NCBI GenBank assembly: GCA_964555565.1
Contig: CAZKTF010000068.1
Coordinates: forward strand, 1 to 15,113
Reading direction: 5' to 3'
DNA length: 15,113 nt
Source: CAZKTF01 sp964555565
GTDB taxonomy: Bacteria; Planctomycetota; JAJSAM01; JAKLKS01
The position numbers and the translations under genes were made by a program. The notes beneath the pieces were generated by a model, which was not told the origin of the DNA, did not search any database, and worked only from the letters and a program-made list of their open reading frames with translations. This document shows positions 1 through 6,936 of the stretch, in pieces (within the stretch, counting starts at the first letter, position 1; every line of letters starts with the position of its first letter).

Positions 1-56
1 AAGCGGTCTCCCTCGGAACCGCCGACGAAGTGTCAAGGTTCCTGGAAGCGGCGTGA
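1..56 (+). CDS. fabD: C-terminal end of malonyl-CoA:ACP transacylase (partial)
   Basis: Only the last 17 codons are present, reading from base 3 to a TGA at 54-56. The peptide AVSLGTADEVSRFLEAA resembles the usual FabD end, where a G-T/S-x-D/E-x-(V/L) helix closes the protein. FabD loads malonyl groups from CoA onto acyl carrier protein. The assignment rests mostly on context: the next genes are fabG, acpP and fabF, the classic order behind fabD. The stop overlaps the GTG of fabG by 4 bp (GTGA at 53-56), which points to translational coupling. With so few residues the name is an inference. Confidence 0.6.
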   Translation, partial: AVSLGTADEVSRFLEAA

Positions 57-802
57 CCGCGTACGACTTGTCGGGCAAGGTGGCGCTCGTCACCGGCGGC
101 TCGCGCGGGATCGGGCGGGCCATCGCCGAGGCCTTCGCGGCCGAGGGCGCGGCCGTGGCCGTGGTGTCCACGCAGGCCGCGGGCGCCGAGGCCGCGGCCG
201 AGGCCTGCCGGGCGAGGGGCGCCCCGAAGGCCACGGGACACGCGGCCGACGTGGCGGACGAGGTCCAGGCCCAGGCCGCCGTGGAGGCCGCTCTCGCGGC
301 CCACGGGAGGCTCGACTGCCTCGTGAACGCCGCCGGGATCACCCGGGACGGGCTGCTCCTCCGGATGAGCGACGAGGACTTCCGCCGCGTCCTGGAGGTG
401 AACCTCGTCGGGACCTTCCACACGGTGCGGGCGGCGGCCCGGCCCATGATGAAGCAGCGGTCCGGGCGGATCGTGAACGTCACGAGCGTCGTCGGGATCA
501 CGGGGAACGCCGGGCAGGCGAACTACGCGGCCTCCAAGGGGGGGGTGATCGCCTTCACCCGCTCCGCGGCGAAGGAGCTGGCGTCCCGGGGGATCACGGT
601 GAACTGCGTCGCCCCGGGGCTCATCCGGACCGACATGACCGCCTCGCTCCCGGCCGAGGCGCGCCGGGCGATGGTCGGCCGCATCCCCCTCGGGCGCGAG
701 GGGGAGGCCGCCGACGTGGTGGGCCCCGTGCTGTTCCTCTGCTCCCCCGCGGCGGGCTACGTCACGGGGCAGGTGCTGGTCGTGGACGGGGGGATGATCT
801 AG
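53..802 (+). CDS. fabG: 3-oxoacyl-[acyl-carrier-protein] reductase
   Basis: This cytoplasmic enzyme carries out the NADPH-dependent reduction of 3-oxoacyl-ACP in type II fatty-acid synthesis. The 249-residue length is normal for a classical short-chain dehydrogenase/reductase. Visible motifs are the Rossmann TGGSRGIG at residues 14-21, NAAG at 92-95, and the catalytic set N117, S145, Y158 and K162 in the Y-x-x-x-K arrangement (YAASK). The end VTGQVLVVDGGM is typical of FabG. The GTG start at 53 is chosen because it overlaps the upstream stop (GTGA) and sits 7 residues before GKVALVTGG, as in the family. No strong Shine-Dalgarno is visible, in keeping with coupling to fabD. The SDR family is broad, but the neighbours fix the role. 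Confidence 0.95.
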   Translation: MTAYDLSGKVALVTGGSRGIGRAIAEAFAAEGAAVAVVSTQAAGAEAAAEACRARGAPKATGHAADVADEVQAQAAVEAALAAHGRLDCLVNAAGITRDGLLLRMSDEDFRRVLEVNLVGTFHTVRAAARPMMKQRSGRIVNVTSVVGITGNAGQANYAASKGGVIAFTRSAAKELASRGITVNCVAPGLIRTDMTASLPAEARRAMVGRIPLGREGEAADVVGPVLFLCSPAAGYVTGQVLVVDGGMI

Positions 803-817
803 GAAGGCCAGAACGGC

Positions 818-888
818 GGGTAGGGGTAGGGGAAGGGGTATGGGCGGCCAGCGCGGGTTCCCCGGTCCCCGCCCCCACCCCCGCCCCG
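818..888 (+). other. G-tract block facing a C-tract block between fabG and acpP
   Basis: After fabG the plus strand carries four G-runs separated by two-base loops: GGG-TA-GGGG-TA-GGGG-AA-GGGG at 818-838. This fits the consensus for an intramolecular G-quadruplex. About 25 bases later lies a C-rich stretch (861-888, CCCC, CCCCC, CCCCC and CCCC runs) that could pair with the G block as an imperfect hairpin. The two structures exclude each other in RNA. No T-tract follows, so this is not a standard terminator. Its place in front of acpP suggests an effect on read-through from fabG, but that is inference. Confidence 0.45.
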
Positions 889-895
889 GGACTTC

Positions 896-938
896 TTGGT
901 GACCCCCGGGCGGCCCCGCTACGGTACGCCCCCGGGCG
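896..938 (+). promoter_or_regulatory. possible acpP promoter flanked by a 10-bp direct repeat
   Basis: TTGGTG at 896-901 and TACGGT at 920-925 are 18 bp apart and each matches the sigma-70 consensus at about three of six positions. The same 10-bp word, CCCCCGGGCG, occurs at 903-912 (inside the spacer) and at 929-938 (just after the putative -10), a 26-bp period. A repeated word bracketing a -10 box is a plausible operator. acpP is often given its own promoter because much more ACP is needed than enzyme. The hexamers are weak, so this is a candidate only. Confidence 0.25.
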
Positions 939-973
939 CGGAGTGCGCCCGGAAGACCACGGAGGGCACCGGC

Positions 974-1216
974 TTGGCCACCCAGCAGAACGTCCGTGAC
1001 CGGGTTCTGGAGATCGTGTGCGAGCAGATGGGAGCGAGCCGGGACAAGATCACCGACGCCACCTCGTTCGTGAACGACCTCGGCGCCGACTCGCTCGACA
1101 CCGTCGAGCTCGTGATGGAGTTCGAGGACGAGTTCGACCTGAACATCCCCGACGAGGACGCGGAGAAGATCCAGACCGTCGGGGACGCGATCAAGTACAT
1201 CGAGGAGCACCAGTAG
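974..1216 (+). CDS. acpP: acyl carrier protein
   Basis: ACP is the small acidic carrier of growing acyl chains in type II fatty-acid synthesis. The protein contains the phosphopantetheine site LGADSLDTVEL, with Ser40 as the attachment serine, in an 80-residue four-helix protein ending YIEEHQ. The start is taken as the TTG at 974 because GGAGGG lies 7 nt upstream (961-966) and the product then has normal ACP length (about 78). A longer reading from a GTG at 896 would add 26 unconserved residues (RPRYGTPPG...) and has no such ribosome site. TTG is unusual for such a highly expressed gene. It lies between fabG and fabF, as in many bacteria. Confidence 0.95.
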   Translation: MATQQNVRDRVLEIVCEQMGASRDKITDATSFVNDLGADSLDTVELVMEFEDEFDLNIPDEDAEKIQTVGDAIKYIEEHQ

Positions 1217-1265
1217 CCCGGACCGGACCCCGGCCCAGGGCGGGGGGGGTCGGGAGGACTTCACG

Positions 1266-2504
1266 ATGAGCCGCCGGCGCGTGGTGATCACGGGCATGGG
1301 CGCCATCACGGCGCTGGGGATGGACGCCCCCGCGACCTTCGCCGGCCTGCTCGAGGGCCGCAGCGGCGTCGTCCCCATCACCCACTTCGATCCCAAGGAC
1401 TACGCCACCCGCTTCGCCGCCGAGGTCCGGGGGTTCGACCCGGCCCGCTTCATGGAGGCGCACGAGGCGCGGAAGCTCGACCCCTTCGCGCTCTTCGCCA
1501 TGGGGGCCGCGACCGAGGCGCTCAAGGACTCGGGGCTCGCCCTGGACCGCGAGGACCGGACCCGCATCGGGTGCATCGTGGGCGTCGGGATCGGCGGGCT
1601 CACGGACATCGAGGCCCAGCACCACACCCTGCTGGAGCGCGGTCCGCGCCGCGTGAACCCGTTCTTCATCCCGCGGATCATGATGAACGCCGCCGCGGGG
1701 CAGATCTCCATCCGCTTCGGGCTCCAGGGCCCCAACTTCGCCACCGCCTCCGCCTGCGCCTCCTCGGCCCACGCCGTCGGCCTGGCCCTCCAGGCCATCC
1801 GCTACGGGGACGCGGACGTGATGGTCGCGGGCGGCTCCGAGGCCGCGATCACCCCCCTCGGGGTCGGGGGGTTCAACGCGCTCAAGGCCCTCTCCACGCG
1901 GAACGACGCCCCGGAGCGGGCGAGCCGGCCCTTCGACCGCGACCGGGACGGCTTCGTCATGGGGGAGGGGGGCGGGGCGCTCGTCCTCGAGGAGTACGGG
2001 AGGGCCGGCGCCCGCGGGGCGCGGATCTACGCCGAGCTGAGGGGCTTCGGCCAGACCGCCGACGCCTGCCACATCACCGCCCCCTCCCCGGGCGGCGAGG
2101 GCGCGGCCCGGGCCATGGCGCTGGCCCTCCGGGACGCGGGCCTCCGCCCTGACCAGGTCCAGTACGTGAACGCCCACGGGACCTCGACCCCGATCAACGA
2201 CCCGCTCGAGACGGCGGCGATCAAGGCGGTCTTCAAGGACCACGCCCGCAGGCTCGCCGTCTCCTCCTCGAAGTCCATGATCGGGCACCTCCTCGGGGGG
2301 AGCGGGGCCGTGGAGGCGGTCATCGCGGCGCTCTCCATCGTGAGGAGTGTGGTCCACCCCACGGCCAACCTGGAGAACCCCGACCCGGAGTGCGACCTCG
2401 ACTACGTCCCCGGGGCCGCCCGCGAGATGCGCGTGGAGAACGCGATCTCGAACTCCCTCGGCTTCGGCGGGCACAACGTCACCCTGGTGATCGGCAGGGC
2501 GTAG
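1266..2504 (+). CDS. fabF: beta-ketoacyl-ACP synthase II
   Basis: This condensing enzyme elongates acyl-ACP with malonyl-ACP. The 412 residues match the family closely. The nucleophile Cys164 lies in ASACASSAHA, His304 in NAHGTSTP, Lys336 in SSSKSMIGH and His341 after it. These are the positions of the catalytic residues in E. coli FabF. The ending SLGFGGHNVTLVI is also canonical. ATG at 1266 follows a GGGAGGA ribosome site at 1252-1258 with 7-nt spacing. The gene starts 49 bp after acpP and is surely co-expressed with it. No clear terminator follows, and the next gene begins 45 bp later. Confidence 0.97.
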   Translation: MSRRRVVITGMGAITALGMDAPATFAGLLEGRSGVVPITHFDPKDYATRFAAEVRGFDPARFMEAHEARKLDPFALFAMGAATEALKDSGLALDREDRTRIGCIVGVGIGGLTDIEAQHHTLLERGPRRVNPFFIPRIMMNAAAGQISIRFGLQGPNFATASACASSAHAVGLALQAIRYGDADVMVAGGSEAAITPLGVGGFNALKALSTRNDAPERASRPFDRDRDGFVMGEGGGALVLEEYGRAGARGARIYAELRGFGQTADACHITAPSPGGEGAARAMALALRDAGLRPDQVQYVNAHGTSTPINDPLETAAIKAVFKDHARRLAVSSSKSMIGHLLGGSGAVEAVIAALSIVRSVVHPTANLENPDPECDLDYVPGAAREMRVENAISNSLGFGGHNVTLVIGRA

Positions 2505-2549
2505 CCCGCCGTGCTCGCCGGCACTGCCGTGGTTTGCCGATAAAAGCGC

Positions 2550-3815
2550 ATGCCCGCTCCGTCCCTGTCCCCGCCCGAGGCCGAGGTCGTGGACCGCTTC
2601 CGCGCCGCGGGACAGGGGCAGGTCTTCCGGCTCCTCGACCGGCTGGACGCTGCGGGTCGCGCGCGCCTGTTCGCCGGTGCGCGGGCGGTGGACCTCGACC
2701 TCGTCGCCCGGCTCGCGCGGGGAGAGGGACTCGCGGGCTCCCCGCCCCGGCCGGAGCCCCTCGGGGAGGAGTTCGTCCCGCGCGAGGCCCTCGCCCGCGA
2801 CCCCGCCCGGGGCCGGGAGGCGGAGGCACTCGGTCGCGCCCTCCTCCGCGGGGGGAAGGTGGCCTGCGTGACCGTGGCGGGGGGGCAGGGGACCCGCCTC
2901 GGCTTCCCCGGGCCCAAGGGGTGCTTCCCCATCGGGCCCGGGGACCGGACCCTCTTCGACCTCCACGCCGAGGCCCTGGCGGCCGCGGGGCGGGAGTCGG
3001 GGAGGCCCATCCCCTGGGTCCTCGTCGTCTCCCCGTCCACCGAGGGGGCCACCGCGGAGCACCTGCGGCGCCGGGGCCTCCCGGGCGTGGACCCGGGGAC
3101 GGTGAGGCTCGCCCGCCAGGCCACGGTCCCGGCCCTGGACCGCGAGGGCCGGATGCTGCTGGAGGCCCCCGACCGGATCGCGGTCTCCCCCGACGGCCAC
3201 GGCGGGTCCCTCCGGGCGCTGCGGGACTCCGGGGCGCTGGCCTGGTTCCGCGGCCTGGGCGTCGAGGAGGTCTCCTGCTTCCAGGTGGACAACCCGCTGG
3301 CCCCGCCGGCCGACCCGCTGTTCCTCGGGCTCCACCGGGCGGCCGCGGGGGAGATGTCCACGAAGGCCTTCCCGAGGCGGGACGCCGGCGAGCGCGTGGG
3401 CGTCGTGGCGCGCCTCGGGGGGAGGCCCGGGGTCGTCGAGTACACGGAGATCCCCCCCGACCTCGCCGGCGCGCGGGGCCCGGAGGGGCGGCTGCTGTTC
3501 GGCGCCGGGAACATGGCGGCCCACGCCTTCTCCCTCGAGTTCCTCGCGCGCGCGGCGGGGCGGCCGCTCCCCTGGCACCGCGTGGAGAAGAAGGTCCCCT
3601 TCGTGGACGATGCGGGGCGGCGCGTGGAGCCCGCGTCCCCCAACGCGCTGAAGTTCGAGACCTTCCTGTTCGACGCCCTGGCGCTCGCGGCGCGCGGGAT
3701 CGTCCTCGAGGTGGACCGGTCCCGGGAGTTCGCGCCCGTGAAGAACGCCTCGGGCGAGGACACCCCGGAGACGGCGCGGGCGCTGCTCCGCGCCGCGGGG
3801 AGGTGGCCGGCATGA
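2550..3815 (+). CDS. UDP-sugar pyrophosphorylase, UAP1/UGP2 family (probable UDP-GlcNAc pyrophosphorylase)
   Basis: The protein should join UTP and a hexose-1-phosphate, most likely GlcNAc-1-phosphate, to give a UDP-sugar and pyrophosphate. Motifs of the eukaryote-type UDPGP family are seen in order: VAGGQGTRLG (109-118) with PKG (122-124), PDGHGG (214-219), FQVDNPL (244-250), GNMAAH (320-325), KFETFLFD (368-375) and EFAPVKN (393-399). The bacterial GlmU hexapeptide-repeat domain is absent. Length is 421 residues, slightly shorter than eukaryotic UAP1. The stop overlaps the start of ddl (ATGA), linking it to peptidoglycan precursor supply and favouring GlcNAc over glucose as substrate. No Shine-Dalgarno is visible; an AT-rich GATAAAA at 2539-2545 lies just before the ATG. 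Exact sugar specificity cannot be read from the sequence. Confidence 0.85.
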   Translation: MPAPSLSPPEAEVVDRFRAAGQGQVFRLLDRLDAAGRARLFAGARAVDLDLVARLARGEGLAGSPPRPEPLGEEFVPREALARDPARGREAEALGRALLRGGKVACVTVAGGQGTRLGFPGPKGCFPIGPGDRTLFDLHAEALAAAGRESGRPIPWVLVVSPSTEGATAEHLRRRGLPGVDPGTVRLARQATVPALDREGRMLLEAPDRIAVSPDGHGGSLRALRDSGALAWFRGLGVEEVSCFQVDNPLAPPADPLFLGLHRAAAGEMSTKAFPRRDAGERVGVVARLGGRPGVVEYTEIPPDLAGARGPEGRLLFGAGNMAAHAFSLEFLARAAGRPLPWHRVEKKVPFVDDAGRRVEPASPNALKFETFLFDALALAARGIVLEVDRSREFAPVKNASGEDTPETARALLRAAGRWPA

Positions 3816-4915
3816 GCGGGGGGGCTCCGCGGCTCAGGGTCGCGATCGTGATGGGGGGGACCTCCGCGGAGCGGGAGGTCTCGCTGCGCTCGGGGAGGGC
3901 CGTGCAGGGGGCGCTCGACCCGGGGCGGTTCGACCTCAAGGGGATCGAGATCGCCCCGGACGGGCGCTGGCTGCTGCCCGCCCCCGCGGTGCCGGGGGAG
4001 GGGGAGGCGGTGCCGGGGGGCGCGGGGCCGGGGCGTGCCCTCCTCCGGCTCGACGCCGAGGCGGCGCTGGCCCGGACGGCGCGCGAGGAGCCGGTGGACG
4101 TCGCCTTCCTCGCCCTCCACGGGGGCTTCGGCGAGGACGGGACCATCCAGGGGCTGCTCGAGGCGGCCGGGATCCCCTACACCGGCTCCGGTGTCCTCGC
4201 CTCCGCGCTGGCCATGGACAAGGAGCGCGCGAAGACGGTGGTCGCGGCCGCCGGCGTGCGCGTGCCCAGGGGGCGCGGCGTCGAGCGGGCGGAGTGGGAG
4301 GGCGACGCGACGGGGGTGCTGGCGGCCCTCCTCCGTTCCCCGGGACTCCCGGCCTTCGTGAAACCCCCCGGCGGGGGCTCCTCCCTCGGGGCCGGCCCCG
4401 CGGGCACCGAGGGGGAGCTCCGGGCCCGCCTCGGGGAGGTCTTCGAGCGCCACGGGGACCGGGCCCTGGTGGAGGAGAGGCTCGCGGGCCCGGAGGTGAC
4501 CTGCGCGGTCCTGGGGAACCGGGGGCGGCCGCTCCGGACGCTCCCCCTCGTCGAAATCGTCCCCCGGGGGAGGCCCTTCTTCGACTACGAGGCCAAGTAC
4601 GCCCCCGGGGCCTGCGACGAGATCTGCCCCGCGCGGGTCCCGGAGGAGGAGGCCGCGCGCGTCCGCGAGGCGGCGCTGGCGGCGCACCGGGCCCTCGGCT
4701 GCGACGGGATGAGCCGGAGCGATTTCATCCTCGTGGACGGGGAGCCGTGCTACCTCGAGACCAACACGATCCCCGGCCTGACCGAGGCCTCGCTCTGCCC
4801 GAGGGCGGCGCGGGCCGCGGGGATCGAGTTCCCGCGGCTCGTGGAGCTCCTCGTGGAGATGGCGCTTGAGCGCGCCGCGGGCCCGGGAGGCGGGGGGAGG
4901 GAGCGGTGGCGGTGA
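3812..4915 (+). CDS. ddl: D-alanine--D-alanine ligase
   Basis: This ATP-grasp enzyme makes the D-Ala-D-Ala dipeptide for peptidoglycan. The N-terminal MGGTSAEREVSL carries the D-Ala-binding Glu20. LHGGFGEDGTIQGLLE and IPYTGSG (121-127) are family hallmarks. The glycine-rich ATP loop is PPGGGSSLGAG (185-195). FFDYEAKY holds Tyr263, and the metal-binding set is D304, E316 and N318 in YLETNTIPGLT. Where most relatives have a V-D-F motif this protein has SRSDFIL. At 367 residues it is the longer DdlA-like size, with a proline/glycine-rich insert near residues 55-75. ATG at 3812 overlaps the preceding TGA by 4 bp. Its place beside a UDP-GlcNAc-type enzyme makes a cell-wall precursor pair. Confidence 0.95.
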   Translation: MSGGAPRLRVAIVMGGTSAEREVSLRSGRAVQGALDPGRFDLKGIEIAPDGRWLLPAPAVPGEGEAVPGGAGPGRALLRLDAEAALARTAREEPVDVAFLALHGGFGEDGTIQGLLEAAGIPYTGSGVLASALAMDKERAKTVVAAAGVRVPRGRGVERAEWEGDATGVLAALLRSPGLPAFVKPPGGGSSLGAGPAGTEGELRARLGEVFERHGDRALVEERLAGPEVTCAVLGNRGRPLRTLPLVEIVPRGRPFFDYEAKYAPGACDEICPARVPEEEAARVREAALAAHRALGCDGMSRSDFILVDGEPCYLETNTIPGLTEASLCPRAARAAGIEFPRLVELLVEMALERAAGPGGGGRERWR

Positions 4916-5334
4916 GGCGGCGGCGGTCCCCGGCGGGGGGGAAGCGCGTCCCCAAGGTCTGGGGCGAGGAGCGCTGGATCGTGAACCGCCCCGCCTACTG
5001 CGGGAAGCGGATGCTCCTCCGGCGCGGGTTCCGGTGCTCGATGCACATGCACCGGGCGAAGGACGAGACCTTCTTCGTGACCCGGGGACGGATGCTCTTC
5101 GAGATCGAGGGGCCCACCGGCCGCGTCGCCCGCAGGGTCCTAGGCCCGGGCGCGGTCCAGCACGTCCCCCCCGGCGCCTACCACCGGTTCACCGGGCTCG
5201 CGGACACCGAGTTCTTCGAGTTCTCCACGCACCACGACGACGCGGACTCCTTCCGCAGGACCGAGAGCGGCCGCGCGCCGCCGGAGGTGCTGCGCGCGTG
5301 GGCAACGCGCTCATCCGCTCAGAACCCCCGGTAG
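4912..5334 (+). CDS. small cupin-domain protein (sugar-isomerase-like)
   Basis: This is a single-domain cupin of about 140 residues. Metal-ligand motifs are visible: HMHRAKDETFFV (first cupin box with H-x-H and a Glu) and PPGAYHRF (second box His). A STHHDDADSFR tail is common in mannose-6-phosphate-isomerase-like and D-lyxose-isomerase-like cupins. The N-terminal region VWGEERWIVN...CGKRMLLRRGFRCSMH also fits that group. The start is taken as the GTG at 4912, which forms a GTGA overlap with the ddl stop and is well spaced from GGGAGGGAG (4895-4903). GTG at 4906 is an alternative but too close to that site. Context suggests a sugar or envelope role; substrate unknown. Its 3' end overlaps the convergent gene by 16 bp. 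Confidence 0.8.
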   Translation: MRRRRSPAGGKRVPKVWGEERWIVNRPAYCGKRMLLRRGFRCSMHMHRAKDETFFVTRGRMLFEIEGPTGRVARRVLGPGAVQHVPPGAYHRFTGLADTEFFEFSTHHDDADSFRRTESGRAPPEVLRAWATRSSAQNPR

Positions 5335-6257
5335 GCGCCGCCGACCATCGAGATCGCCACCACCGCGACCACGACCCCCGCGATGAGGATCGCCACGACG
5401 GGCACCAGGGCGAGGATCGCCGTGGCCCGGGCCTCGGCCCGGTGCTCCAGGGACTCCGCCGCGGCCCGCAGGGACGCCGCGATCGACCCCGCGGTCTCCC
5501 CCGTGGAGAGGGCGTGGTGGAACTCCGGCGGGAGCGGGGCCGGGCGGAAGGCCTCGGCCCGTGAGACGCCGCGGCGGACCGCCTCCGCCGGCGCGGAGAG
5601 CGCGCGGGCGAGAGGGGCGTAGCCCGTGGCCGCGGCGGCCTGCTCCGTGCAGGATTCCGCCGGAACGCCCGCGTCCTCCAGCGCCGCGAAGGTGCGGGCC
5701 CAGCGGACGAGCGCCATGTCCCGCGCCACGCCGCCCACCCCCGGGATCGCCAGGACCGCGCGCCCCCAGGCCGCGGTGGTCCCCAGGCGGGAGTGGAGCC
5801 AGAACGCGGCGCCCGCGACGGCCCAGAGCGGGAGCAGCCAGAGGACCCAGCGCAGCAGCGCGGCCCCAAGTCCGTGGCGCACGAACTCCTGGCCCGCGAA
5901 GGGCATCGGGGCGAGGTGCAGCACGAGGACGGGGTAGGCGAGCCCCCCCAGCAGCCTCGATCGGACCCGCTCCCGCCGCGCCTCCTCCTCGGCGAGGGCC
6001 CGGCACTCCCGGTCGAGCGTCCCCGAGACCTCCCCCGCGCGGAAGAGCGCGACCTCGTGCGCGGAGAAGGTCCGCGGGAGCGTCGCCATGGCCTCCGAGA
6101 CCGGCCGCCCCTGTTCCGCCTGCCAGCGGAGGAACTTCAGCGCGTCGCGGAGCGAGCCCGGCGCGCGGTCGAGGCCGTGCTCGAGCGCCTGCCGGATCGG
6201 GATCCCGGCCTCGAGCATCGAGGCCAGTCCCTCGTAGAACACCCTCTTGCCGCGCAC
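5319..6257 (-). CDS. GspF/PilC-like inner-membrane protein (orphan type II secretion F-domain protein)
   Basis: Two copies of the type II secretion F fold are recognisable. The first covers residues about 5-105 (FYEGLASMLEAGIPIRQALE ... FRAGEVSGTLD), the second about 170-280 (WARTFAALEDAGVPAESC ... LSTGETAGSIAASL). Each is followed by hydrophobic segments: about 103-120 (YPVLVLHLAP), 134-154 (WVLWLLPLWAVAG) and 285-305 (LVPVVAILIAGVVVAVV). GspF/PilC proteins form the membrane platform of type II secretion or type IV pilus machines and work with an ATPase, pilins and a secretin. None of those partners is in this window. The start is taken as GTG at 6257 (312 residues), just before the first domain. 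ATG at 6350 would add 31 low-complexity residues. The canonical protein is about 400 residues, so the N-terminus is short. Confidence 0.8.
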   Translation of the reverse strand: MRGKRVFYEGLASMLEAGIPIRQALEHGLDRAPGSLRDALKFLRWQAEQGRPVSEAMATLPRTFSAHEVALFRAGEVSGTLDRECRALAEEEARRERVRSRLLGGLAYPVLVLHLAPMPFAGQEFVRHGLGAALLRWVLWLLPLWAVAGAAFWLHSRLGTTAAWGRAVLAIPGVGGVARDMALVRWARTFAALEDAGVPAESCTEQAAAATGYAPLARALSAPAEAVRRGVSRAEAFRPAPLPPEFHHALSTGETAGSIAASLRAAAESLEHRAEARATAILALVPVVAILIAGVVVAVVAISMVGGAYRGF

Positions 6258-6321
6258 CCCCCGATCAGACGCCGGGGCGGCGGCGGGACACGCGGGAATC
6301 CCCGGCGCGGGTCCCGGCTTC

Positions 6322-6350
6322 TTCCGTGCCCGGGCGGCATCCGGTAGCAT
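6322..6350 (+). promoter_or_regulatory. possible promoter of the small planctomycete-type protein
   Basis: TAGCAT at 6345-6350 fits a -10 box at four of six positions, with a weak TTCCGT at 6322-6327 and a 17-bp spacer. A start site just downstream would give a leader of about 37 nt carrying the GAGAGGAG ribosome site (6378-6385). It lies in the intergenic space between two divergent genes. The -35 match is poor, so confidence is low. Confidence 0.3.
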
Positions 6351-6393
6351 CCGGGGGCCGGGGGGGCAGGTCGCCGCGAGAGGAGCGCCTCAC

Positions 6394-6858
6394 ATGGCTT
6401 CCGAGGGACCGAAGGAGCCGCCCCCGCCGTCGGGCGGCAAGCCGGGACCGTCGGGGTCCCCGGGTGCCGAGGCGTCGGACCGGAGGCTCGCGGAGCGCCG
6501 CGGGGGCATGGAACGCCGCCAACCTCACCAGAACTACGACCGGCTCACCCAGCATCCGCGCCCCGAGCGGAACATCAACGACTACCCGCTGAACACGGAC
6601 GAGATCGAGTTCATCAACGCGCTCGAGGACTACAAGCGCAAGTTCGATCGCCCCTTCCCGACCTGGAGCGAGGTCCTCCACATCCTGCGCACCCTCGGCT
6701 ACGACCGCTCCGACATCTTCGGGGAGGGCATGCCTCCCGGCGTGCCCGGGCCGCCCATGCCTCCCGGGGGACGCACGCCGCCGAAACCCCGCGCGGAGGG
6801 AGATCCCGCGCCGCCCGCACCCGCTCCCCGGAAGCCGCCGGCGGGCGGGAAGTCGTAA
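6394..6858 (+). CDS. small conserved protein with PTWSEVL..LGY core, function unknown
   Basis: A 154-residue protein with three parts. The N-terminus (1-40) is low-complexity and rich in Pro, Gly and Ser. The compact core (about 63-104) reads DYPLNTDEIEFINALEDY then FPTWSEVLHILRTLGY, predicted as two helices, the second opening with the P-T-W-S-E-V motif. The tail (112-154) is disordered and proline-rich. I recognise the core from small uncharacterised planctomycete proteins; their function is not known to me. It resembles a small DNA- or RNA-binding helical domain in size, but no catalytic residues are visible. ATG at 6394 is preceded by GAGAGGAG (6378-6385) at 8-nt spacing. The stop codon lies inside the start of a large inverted repeat, which may end transcription. 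Confidence 0.7.
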   Translation: MASEGPKEPPPPSGGKPGPSGSPGAEASDRRLAERRGGMERRQPHQNYDRLTQHPRPERNINDYPLNTDEIEFINALEDYKRKFDRPFPTWSEVLHILRTLGYDRSDIFGEGMPPGVPGPPMPPGGRTPPKPRAEGDPAPPAPAPRKPPAGGKS

Positions 6859-6911
6859 GGGTCTGACCTCATTCGCCTGGCCCAGGCCAGGCGAATGGGG
6901 TCTGACCCCTT
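6857..6911. repeat. 55-bp nested inverted repeat (REP-like) with GGGTCTGACC boxes
   Basis: A perfect 12-bp inverted repeat, ATTCGCCTGGCC (6871-6882) and GGCCAGGCGAAT (6885-6896), is separated by only CA. Outside it lie AAGGGTCTGACCTC (6857-6870) and GGGGTCTGACCCCTT (6897-6911). These continue the palindrome imperfectly, so the arms are 26 and 27 nt. The outer box is also nearly self-complementary (GGGGTC-T-GACCCC). It starts in the stop codon of the preceding gene and ends 26 bp before the chosen pepA start. The design is that of bacterial repetitive extragenic palindromes; in RNA it would form a strong hairpin. No T-tract of terminator type follows. Confidence 0.75.
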
Positions 6912-6936
6912 GGTCCGCACGGGAGGCCCCTTCACC

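Noticed and set aside
896..973. N-terminally extended acyl carrier protein
   Set aside because: The extension is not conserved in ACPs and the TTG at 974 has a well-placed ribosome site.
1191..4687. Very long open frames on the minus strand opposite fabF, the UDP-sugar enzyme and ddl
   Set aside because: They are Arg/Pro/Gly-rich, match no family and lie exactly opposite well-identified genes; extreme GC content removes stop codons in antisense frames.
6895..6936. ATG at 6895 as the pepA start
   Set aside because: It is part of the palindromic repeat, has no ribosome site, and adds residues not matching the family; GTG 6937 has GGGAGG and normal length.
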